Of a stretch of DNA of 5,175 bases, positions 1 to 5,175 are shown in pieces. The stretch's first letter is position 1. The number at the start of each line of letters is the position of its first letter. The DNA lies in contig JAKAIH010000233.1 of NCBI GenBank assembly GCA_021825225.1, positions 1 to 5,175 of the forward strand, read 5' to 3'. This DNA comes from Pseudomonadota bacterium (GTDB taxonomy: Bacteria > Pseudomonadota > Gammaproteobacteria > Burkholderiales > SG8-39). The notes under the pieces were generated by a model. The model was not told the origin of the DNA, searched no databases, and saw only the letters and a list, made by a program, of their open reading frames with translations. The translations under genes and the position numbers were made by a program.

Positions 1-3000
1 GATCGCAGGCGAGGCAATCCACAGGAACAAGAGCGGCCCCGCCATTGCCAGCGCGGCCGGCGTCGACGCGGCCAGGTAGCCGACGGTGGCGATGGAGAGT
101 GCGGGTGCCATCCACATCGACTGGAAACAGGCGGCGAGGCTGCTGCGCTCAACGCGATCCGAGCGGCCCGAAGGAGTCCATTCCAGCAGCAGCTTTTTTG
201 TGACCAGTATGCGCCAATGGGTGCGCAGGATCGCGTCCAGGCTGAAGTAGGCCTCGTAGGGCAGACAGGCCAGCGTAAGCACTGCCTGCGCGAAGTGCCC
301 AAGCGCCGAGCGCAAGGCCGCGGCGAGATGCGGGCGCAGCCGCATGTCATCGGGCTTGCGCAGCAGGTTGAGCATCAAGGCAATCAGGGGCGGAATCAGG
401 ATGATGCCGACTACCACCCAGTTCCAGAACCAGCCAGGCGGCAAGACGGTCCAGCCCAGCAGCAGCAGCAGTGTCAATGCCGCGGGAACCAGGCTGCGCC
501 GCAGATTATCGAATATCTTCCATTGAGACAGCGCCGACAGCGGATTCTGCCGCCGGGCAGTGGCATCTGCGCTGTTGCCGGGTACGCTCGGCAACAACCA
601 TGCGGCAATCTGCCAATCCCCGCGGATCCAGCGGTGCCGGCGGCTCACGTCCGCGCCGTAGCTGGATGGATATTCCTCGTACAACTGCACATCGGAGAGC
701 AGCGCTGCGCGCGCATGACAGCCTTCGAGCAGGTCGTGACTGAGTATCCGGTTTTCAGGGAAACGTCCCTTGAGCGAGCGCTCGAACGCGTCGACGTCAT
801 AGATGCCCTTGCCGATGAACGAACCCTCGCCGAACAGGTCCTGGTATACATCGGAGACGGCGCGGGTATACGGGTCGATGCCGGGCTCGCTGCCGAACAG
901 CCGCGCATAGCGCGAGCGGTTGGTGCCCGGAAGGCTCACCGCCACGCGCGGCTGCAGGATGCCATAGCCCCCGCTTACCCGCTGCTGCTTTTCGTCGAAT
1001 TGCGCCCAATTCAAGGGGTGCGCCATCGCGCCCACAAACTGGCGCGCGGAATCACGCGGCAGCTGTGTATCCGTATCCAGGGTGATGACGTACTTTACGC
1101 CGGGCAAGGTCTCGGTCGCGCCGACGATCAGCGAGAAGCACGCCTGCCCGCCGCCGCGCAGCAGCGAATTCAATTCCGCCAGCTTGCCGCGCTTGCGCTC
1201 GTAACCCATCCACAGCCGCTCCTGCGGATTCCAGCGGCGCGGGCGATGGAACAGGAAGAAGGCGTTGCTTTCGGCGCCGCTCGCGCCACTGCGGTACTTT
1301 TTGTTCAGTTCTTCGATCCGGTTCCGGGCCAGCAGCAGCAGGGCTTCGTCTTCCGGCAGCGTTTCCGCCTGCGCATCGCAGAAATCGGTGAGCAGGCCAA
1401 ACAGCAGCTGCTCATCCCGGTTCGCCAGGAACCGGACTTCGAGCGCCTCGATCAGGGACTCGATGCCCGGGGCGCTGGCGAGCATGGCCGGAACCACAAC
1501 CAGCGTGCGGCAGTCCGGGGGTATTCCATGCGAAAAGTCCAGGCGCGGCAGCGGACGCGGCGTCGCCAGCAGGGTCGCCGCCCAATTGACCAGCGCGATG
1601 GCCAGATGGCTGGTGCAAAAGGCCAGCAGGATCGCTATCAGCACAAGCAGCCAAGCGTGCAGTCCGCCGGCCTGCACCTGTGCCAGCAAGGCCCAGGTAA
1701 AGCACAGTGTCAGCAGCGCGGACATGCCCAGATAAAGAGGCAAAGCAAACCGGCCGCAGCTTCGCTGCACGGCCTCGGCAATCGATGGCCGCAGCTCTGC
1801 CGCGCGTTCGAGCTGTGGCAGACCCTTGTCGATCAGGTAATAGCCCACGTGCGCCGTGCGATCACCGCCGGCGCCGCCATGGACACCGCTCCTGGCGATC
1901 GCGCCGGCCGCAGCTTCGTGCGCCAGCTGGATCGCTTTGCGCGCAACCTCGCCCTCGGACAGGCGGCTCGCCTTAGCCGTCTTCTCGACCGCGTGCCGGT
2001 AGCGGTCGCGGGTGGCGAAATCCATCCTGGCGTAGATTCCGCACGGATCCTGCCGCAGCTTCTGCTCGACGCCGCTCATCGATTCGACGAACTCGCGCCA
2101 GTCCATCGCTCCGAGAAAGCGCAGACTGCCGATGCTGTTGCTGATCGAGACCTGGACCGAGGCCTGCTTTTGGGTTTCCGACTGCACCAGCTGTTCGATC
2201 GTCAGCCCGGACTCGGACAGCCGCTGCTCGATCCAGGTCAGCGGCAATGCCAGAGCGGGGCTCTGGCCCTGCAGGCGCCGCGCAAGCTCGGCGACAAACG
2301 AACTGACCATGGGCGGATTCGATCGCGCCATGTCCGATACCACCAGAATCAGGCTCTTCGGATCTTGCTCGGCGACCTCCATCATCTGGTCCGCCCAGGC
2401 ATCGGCGCGGTCCCGGTCTGCGCTGCTGGCCACCTCCCGTGCTCCGACACGGCGCAGATTCTCGATCAGCGCCAGGCGCAGCATGATGGGAATGGCCCAC
2501 AACTCGCCCAGCTTGAGCGCGCTGACCTTCTGGTAGGCTGAGACGAAGTGGCTGAGACTTTCCGGGTCCACCCGTCCGTCGCCGTGCGCGATCACCTCCA
2601 GCGCGATGTCATACACGCGCGGCAGTCCGGCCGATGGGCCGTGCGCCAGGCGCGGCAACTCCTTGCTGTAGCCCTTCGGCAAATGCCGCTTGGCGGTGCG
2701 TATCTGCTCTTCGATCAGATAGAAATTATCGAGCAGCCATTCGCCCGCCGGCGAAATCCGGCGCTTGGCCTTGCCTGCCGTCGTCAGCAGCTTGTAGGTT
2801 TGCAGCAGTACGCTTTCGTTCTCGGCCAAGCGCGCAAGCAGCTGATCCGGACCCCGTTGCGAGCTCAGGCGGTGCGCGCCCGCCAGGGTCTTGCCATGCT
2901 GCTCCATCTGATCGGCGCCGAACAGCTCCGCCCGCAACGGTGGCGCATCGCCGGCGAATTGTTGTTGTGCCAGGTGATCGCCGCGCAGGCGCGCCCGCAA

Positions 3001-3042
3001 ACGGGCCCAGGTTTCGCGTATGTGTTTGCTGCCTAAACTCAC
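1..3042 (-). CDS. ndvB: Cyclic beta-1,2-glucan synthase (NdvB/ChvB/Cgs type), N-terminal 1014 residues, 3' end outside window
   Basis: This inner-membrane enzyme polymerises glucose from UDP-glucose into cyclic beta-1,2-glucans, an osmoregulated periplasmic glucan. The frame is open from a GTG at 3042 to the left edge. Residues 1 to about 430 are a soluble, helix-rich, charged region. Hydrophobic segments follow at about 432-455 and 461-488, then a glucosyltransferase domain at about 500-840. The domain contains FFLFHRPRRWNP (from 595) running into WMGYERKRGKL, the nucleotide-sugar motif TLDTDTQLP with D656 and D658, HDLLEG with the candidate base D770, and the R-x-x-R-W motif RRHRW (801-805) followed by IRGDWQ. 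More membrane segments lie at about 850-893, possibly 910-930, and 973-1014. This order matches the N-terminal third of known cyclic glucan synthases, which are roughly 2800 residues long. The transglycosylase and GH94 phosphorylase-like domains are expected beyond the left edge. No frameshift or internal stop was found. The start rests on the GAAGGAAA site just upstream; the first in-frame ATG lies about 45 codons in and looks too late. Confidence 0.93.
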   Translation of the reverse strand, partial: MSLGSKHIRETWARLRARLRGDHLAQQQFAGDAPPLRAELFGADQMEQHGKTLAGAHRLSSQRGPDQLLARLAENESVLLQTYKLLTTAGKAKRRISPAGEWLLDNFYLIEEQIRTAKRHLPKGYSKELPRLAHGPSAGLPRVYDIALEVIAHGDGRVDPESLSHFVSAYQKVSALKLGELWAIPIMLRLALIENLRRVGAREVASSADRDRADAWADQMMEVAEQDPKSLILVVSDMARSNPPMVSSFVAELARRLQGQSPALALPLTWIEQRLSESGLTIEQLVQSETQKQASVQVSISNSIGSLRFLGAMDWREFVESMSGVEQKLRQDPCGIYARMDFATRDRYRHAVEKTAKASRLSEGEVARKAIQLAHEAAAGAIARSGVHGGAGGDRTAHVGYYLIDKGLPQLERAAELRPSIAEAVQRSCGRFALPLYLGMSALLTLCFTWALLAQVQAGGLHAWLLVLIAILLAFCTSHLAIALVNWAATLLATPRPLPRLDFSHGIPPDCRTLVVVPAMLASAPGIESLIEALEVRFLANRDEQLLFGLLTDFCDAQAETLPEDEALLLLARNRIEELNKKYRSGASGAESNAFFLFHRPRRWNPQERLWMGYERKRGKLAELNSLLRGGGQACFSLIVGATETLPGVKYVITLDTDTQLPRDSARQFVGAMAHPLNWAQFDEKQQRVSGGYGILQPRVAVSLPGTNRSRYARLFGSEPGIDPYTRAVSDVYQDLFGEGSFIGKGIYDVDAFERSLKGRFPENRILSHDLLEGCHARAALLSDVQLYEEYPSSYGADVSRRHRWIRGDWQIAAWLLPSVPGNSADATARRQNPLSALSQWKIFDNLRRSLVPAALTLLLLLGWTVLPPGWFWNWVVVGIILIPPLIALMLNLLRKPDDMRLRPHLAAALRSALGHFAQAVLTLACLPYEAYFSLDAILRTHWRILVTKKLLLEWTPSGRSDRVERSSLAACFQSMWMAPALSIATVGYLAASTPAALAMAGPLLFLWIASPAI

Positions 3043-3048
3043 TTCAGG

Positions 3049-3056
3049 TTTCCTTC
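3049..3056 (-). promoter_or_regulatory. Ribosome binding site of the glucan synthase gene
   Basis: On the minus strand GAAGGAAA ends six bases before the GTG at 3042, a normal Shine-Dalgarno distance. It decides for the GTG start, because the upstream frame is open without an ATG and so does not fix the start by itself. Confidence 0.7.
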
Positions 3057-3067
3057 TTTGTCGCGAA

Positions 3068-3081
3068 GCGGCAGAGGCCGC
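3068..3081 (-). other. Small perfect inverted repeat in the glucan synthase mRNA leader
   Basis: GCGGC and GCCGC pair perfectly around a four-base loop (CTCT on the minus strand). The hairpin lies about a dozen bases upstream of the Shine-Dalgarno site of the glucan synthase gene. It could form in the leader RNA, but five-base GC stems are frequent in DNA this rich in GC, so a role is only a possibility. Confidence 0.3.
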
Positions 3082-3208
3082 AACTCGAACAGCAGAACTG
3101 TCAGGACTAGCACTCGGCGGACCGGCATGCAGCGCGTACGTTCGCCTTGGCCCGGTTCATTGCCTGAAGGATCTGGCCGATTGAGCCGCCAGTTTCGGTC
3201 GCCCCGCG

Positions 3209-3230
3209 GCGGCCGAAAAAAAGCGGCCGC
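3209..3230. promoter_or_regulatory. GC-rich hairpin with A7 loop in the divergent intergenic region
   Basis: GCGGCCG (3209-3215) and CGGCCGC (3224-3230) form a perfect seven-base-pair stem around the loop AAAAAAAG. The T or A run lies in the loop and not after the stem, so it does not have the form of an intrinsic terminator, and no converging gene end is present. A further arm GCCGCC (3185-3190) could pair with GGCGGC (3208-3213), which overlaps the left arm and would exclude the first hairpin. It may be an operator, an RNA leader structure, or chance in GC-rich DNA. Confidence 0.35.
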
Positions 3231-3420
3231 TCCGGGTGAGACCCAAGACTATGTTGAAAATCACGCGCCGTATGTACGCAAGCGCACGGAACGCAGCACT
3301 GCGGAGCAATATCATTTCCAACAGTGTCCGGGGACGGTCGTTGCCATATCGTCCCGGCGTGAATGAGGCCGGCCAGTGAGGTTCGGATTTCGCCGGACCG
3401 GAGTTGGTGCAAGGCTCAGC

Positions 3421-3426
3421 AAGGAG
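3421..3426 (+). promoter_or_regulatory. Strong ribosome binding site of the glycine-rich lipoprotein gene
   Basis: AAGGAG ends seven bases before the ATG at 3434 and is a near-consensus Shine-Dalgarno sequence. It selects this ATG over the in-frame ATG at 3404, which would add ten polar residues in front of the signal peptide. Confidence 0.85.
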
Positions 3427-3433
3427 ATATCAA

Positions 3434-4390
3434 ATGAAGATCACCAATCTCGCCCTGTTACTGCTGGTGGGCATGGGGACTGGCTGCACCACCCTGGCAC
3501 CCGCGCCTCGCGTCGCGGTGGCGGATTTGCCCAATTGTTTCGATACCAACTACGACAAGGAACGCGGACTCTTCACCATCAGGAACGACACCGGCAATCC
3601 GGTGAATCAACAGTGCCTGCTTACGGTGGGGCCGCGTGCGGGCGCTGCGCCGGCGTCAGGGCTCAGGGCGGGCAGCTACCGGGTCTATCTTTCCAACGGC
3701 GGGGGCGGCGGTGCCGGCGGCTCCATGCAGGCCTTCCACGGCGGTGGCGGCGGAGGCGGCGGAGGCGGCGGCGCCGGCGCGATGGAAGTGCAATCGACGG
3801 TCGATCTCACCGAGGGGACATATCTGCTCACCATCGGCGCCGGCGGGCCGGGTGGTAGCGTCTGCGTGCCGCAAGCGCGCCTCGGCGGCGGTCCGGGATG
3901 GCTTGGAAGTCCGAGCAACATGATCCGTGTTGCGACCGGCGAGCTTATAGCCGGAATCGCCGGAGCCGAGAGCTACGCTCGCCCGACGCGAAATCAGCTC
4001 GAAAGAACGGCCGGCAAGATGGACGCGCACGGCGGCTCGGGTCCCGGGCAAACCAGCGGCGGACGCGGGGGGAGCCCTGAAACCAGGTACCAGGTTCAGG
4101 CCGAAGCCGCGCCGGGCGCAAGCACGCTCGAATCGGGGCGCAGAGGTGTGGCGGGTGCAGCTGGAGGCGATTATTCGGTGAATGACAAACACGCAGGCGA
4201 AGGCGGCGGCGGGGGAGCGGCGCGCCTTGGGTCCGGCGGCGCAGGCAGCGGAGAGACTCCGGGCCACAAGGACACCGCGCCGCAGCGCGGCTCCCTCGGC
4301 AGCGGCGGCGGCGGCGGCGAAGGCAGCTCGTCCCTATGCGACCCCGGCGCCCGCGGCGGCCACGGCTACATTGCCTTTCGCGCGATTTGA
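3434..4390 (+). CDS. Predicted glycine-rich lipoprotein, 318 residues, function unknown
   Basis: I do not recognise a named family. Residues 1-17 form a lipoprotein-like signal peptide: K2, a hydrophobic LALLLLVGM core, then GTG-C18. The lipobox is loose because G rather than L occupies position -3. Mature residues 18-88 are of ordinary composition, with C35 and C61 available for a disulfide, and look beta-rich. From G89 on the chain is dominated by glycine, including an 11-glycine run (103-113) and five-glycine runs at 257-261 and 291-295. Two related strands, LRAGSYRVYLSNGG (77-90) and LTEGTYLLTIGAGG (125-138), are followed by SNMIRVATGELIAG (161-174) and end in GGHGYIAFRAI (308-318). Glycine-rich domains of phage tail adhesins and the ALK ectodomain show a comparable order; there, stacked polyglycine helices form a lattice. 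An envelope-anchored protein displaying such a fold is my inference. The AsmA-family gene begins 51 bp downstream, probably in the same transcription unit. Confidence 0.85.
   Translation: MKITNLALLLLVGMGTGCTTLAPAPRVAVADLPNCFDTNYDKERGLFTIRNDTGNPVNQQCLLTVGPRAGAAPASGLRAGSYRVYLSNGGGGGAGGSMQAFHGGGGGGGGGGGAGAMEVQSTVDLTEGTYLLTIGAGGPGGSVCVPQARLGGGPGWLGSPSNMIRVATGELIAGIAGAESYARPTRNQLERTAGKMDAHGGSGPGQTSGGRGGSPETRYQVQAEAAPGASTLESGRRGVAGAAGGDYSVNDKHAGEGGGGGAARLGSGGAGSGETPGHKDTAPQRGSLGSGGGGGEGSSSLCDPGARGGHGYIAFRAI
3698..3772 (+). repeat. GGN codon tracts, including an 11-codon polyglycine run
   Basis: Glycine codons, mostly GGC with some GGT, GGA and GGG, make up residues 89-93 and 95-96, and then the uninterrupted run 103-113 (3740-3772). 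Similar shorter GGC tracts recur at 4202-4216 and 4304-4318. The mix of third bases in the longest run partly breaks up the triplet repeat. The opposite strand reads as polyproline in one frame, which is a shadow. Confidence 0.75.
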
Positions 4391-4403
4391 TCGACACGGC
4401 CTG

Positions 4404-4430
4404 CGCCGCCTTGTCGAAGCACAGGCGGCG
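4404..4430 (+). promoter_or_regulatory. Hairpin between the lipoprotein gene and the AsmA-family gene
   Basis: CGCCGCC (4404-4410) pairs with GGCGGCG (4424-4430), and TGT (4412-4414) pairs with ACA (4421-4423). The single T at 4411 is bulged and the loop is CGAAGC. The ten-base-pair structure starts 14 bases after the lipoprotein stop codon and ends 11 bases before the AsmA-family ATG. The sequence after it, TTGGTTCC, lacks a proper T tract, so full termination is doubtful. Partial termination, protection of the upstream mRNA, or limiting ribosome access to the downstream start are the more likely roles, all inferred. Confidence 0.5.
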
Positions 4431-4441
4431 TTGGTTCCTGC

Positions 4442-5175
4442 ATGACACTTTCGCGTTTGCTCAAATGGACAGCCGGACTCTTGCTCGCGCCTGTTGTTCT
4501 GGCGCTTCTGTTCATCGCGATTTTCGGCTGGAACTGGCTGCGTGCGCCGATCGAGCGCATGACGCTGGACAAGACCGGCCGCGAGCTGGTCATCGGCGGC
4601 GATCTCCAACTCAAGTTCGGCTGGCCGCTGCCGCGCATCCGCGCCGGCGCGGTGACGTTCGCGAATCCGGCCTGGGCCAGGGAAAAGCAGATGGTCGCGG
4701 CGGATGCGGTGGAGGTCGCGATCGACCTGCCGCAGCTGCTTCGCGGCAGCATCGTTCTGCCCGAAGTGCGGCTCGAGCGCCCGGTCGTGTTCCTGGAGCA
4801 GGGCAGCGGCGGCCGCAAGAACTGGCTGCTCGACGCAAACCAGCAGGACGAAAATGCGCGTATCCGCGTCGGCCGCCTGATGCTCGATCATGGCCGGCTC
4901 GGCTACGACGATGCCGCGCAGAAGACCAGCATCCGCGCCGAACTTTCTACATCGGATGCGCAGTCAGCCGGGGAAGAGCTCAGCTTCACCGCGCAGGGGC
5001 AATACCAGGGCATGGCGCTCAAGGCGCAAGGCAAGGGCGGGCCGGTGCTCGGCCTGCGCGATGAGGCCACGCCTTATCCGCTCAAAGCCGTGCTCACCGT
5101 GGGCCGCACCGGGGTGAAGGCCGACGGCACCGTTACCAGCCTGCTGAAGTTCTCCGCAACGGACATGCGCCTCGC
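4442..5175 (+). CDS. AsmA-family protein, N-terminal 244 residues, 3' end outside window
   Basis: AsmA-family proteins are anchored in the inner membrane by one N-terminal helix, with a long beta-rich periplasmic part. Larger members (YhdP, TamB, YdbH) are linked to phospholipid movement to the outer membrane; the role of shorter members is less clear. Here residues 10-29 form a hydrophobic helix (TAGLLLAPVVLALLFIAIFG) after R5 and K8. The typical AsmA opening follows: TGRELVIGGDLQLKFGWPLP (45-64), then RIRAGAVTFANPAWA (65-79). Next is ADAVEVAIDLPQLLRGSIVLPEVRLERP, the conserved 'layer' in which each strand set describes a deeper chain, then further strands with little helix. The frame runs open to the right edge. 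No clear Shine-Dalgarno site precedes the ATG; the bases upstream belong to a hairpin. The ATG is still preferred because it places the membrane helix at the N-terminus. The gene follows the lipoprotein gene by 51 bp, probably in one unit. Confidence 0.88.
   Translation, partial: MTLSRLLKWTAGLLLAPVVLALLFIAIFGWNWLRAPIERMTLDKTGRELVIGGDLQLKFGWPLPRIRAGAVTFANPAWAREKQMVAADAVEVAIDLPQLLRGSIVLPEVRLERPVVFLEQGSGGRKNWLLDANQQDENARIRVGRLMLDHGRLGYDDAAQKTSIRAELSTSDAQSAGEELSFTAQGQYQGMALKAQGKGGPVLGLRDEATPYPLKAVLTVGRTGVKADGTVTSLLKFSATDMRL

Larger units (their letters stand above)
3043..3433. other. Divergent intergenic region between the glucan synthase and glycine-rich lipoprotein genes
   Basis: This 391-bp stretch separates two genes transcribed away from each other, so promoters for both should lie here. 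I see both ribosome binding sites, a hairpin with an A-rich loop (3209-3230), a small inverted repeat (3068-3081) and a short dyad CGCAG-CA-CTGCG (3292-3303). TTGAAA at 3254 and TTGCCA at 3342 resemble -35 boxes, but neither has a good -10 box at 16-18 bases. Open frames of about 100 codons cross the region on both strands. They have no ribosome binding site and no recognisable protein features, so I treat the region as non-coding. Confidence 0.6.

Noticed and set aside
1731..1760. Possible frameshift in the glucan synthase gene near the first membrane segment
   Set aside because: Careful re-reading shows one continuous frame through CGRFALPLYLGM, so the reading frame is intact.
217..2541. 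Plus-strand 774-codon frame as a gene
   Set aside because: It is antisense to the glucan synthase frame, which carries TLDTDTQLP, RRHRW and membrane segments in family order. The plus-strand translation shows no domain.
2548..3036. Plus-strand 162-codon frame as a gene
   Set aside because: It is fully antisense to the N-terminal region of the glucan synthase, with no ribosome binding site and no recognisable features.
3209..3230. Intrinsic terminator
   Set aside because: The A or T run lies in the loop instead of after the stem, and no gene ends here on either strand.
3058..3366. Plus-strand 102-codon frame in the intergenic region
   Set aside because: It is rich in R, S and G without any pattern, has no ribosome binding site and crosses the hairpin. 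Chance openness in GC-rich DNA explains it.
3107..3412. Minus-strand 101-codon frame in the intergenic region
   Set aside because: It overlaps the lipoprotein ribosome binding site region, has no Shine-Dalgarno site of its own, and its composition looks random.
3685..3921. Minus-strand frame with long polyproline runs
   Set aside because: The polyproline is the reverse complement of the polyglycine codons of the lipoprotein gene, whose signal peptide and ribosome binding site mark the real strand.
4334..4891. Minus-strand 185-codon frame opposite the AsmA-family gene
   Set aside because: The plus-strand frame has a membrane helix and the typical AsmA opening motif. The antisense translation has no coherent features.

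Overview
The window is GC-rich DNA with dense coding and strong Shine-Dalgarno sites. It most likely comes from a Gram-negative proteobacterium of beta- or gamma-proteobacterial type. The supporting evidence is a lipoprotein signal peptide, an AsmA-family envelope protein and a cyclic beta-1,2-glucan synthase. The exact taxon cannot be read from the sequence. No tRNA, rRNA, CRISPR array, insertion sequence or phage integration signal was seen.

Left part (1-3042, minus strand): the first 1014 codons of a very large gene that runs off the left edge. Its product is an NdvB/ChvB/Cgs-type cyclic beta-1,2-glucan synthase. The window holds the N-terminal cytoplasmic region, the membrane segments and the complete family-84-type glucosyltransferase core. 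The transglycosylase and phosphorylase-like (GH94) parts expected further downstream lie outside. A 774-codon open frame on the opposite strand of this gene is a shadow and is not annotated.

Middle (3043-3433): a 391-bp divergent intergenic region holding both ribosome binding sites, several GC-rich inverted repeats and one hairpin with an A7 run in its loop. No convincing sigma-70 promoter could be read.

Right part (plus strand): first, a 318-residue predicted lipoprotein (3434-4390), extremely rich in glycine. Its motif layout resembles the glycine-rich domains of some phage adhesins and of the ALK ectodomain. A 51-bp gap with a strong hairpin follows, then the 5' end of an AsmA-family gene (4442 to the right edge). 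The two plus-strand genes probably form a transcription unit. All three products act at the cell envelope: periplasmic glucan synthesis, a lipid-anchored glycine-rich protein, and a membrane-anchored periplasmic AsmA-like protein. A shared function is only inferred from position. The most unusual item is the glycine-rich lipoprotein, for which I recognise no named family.
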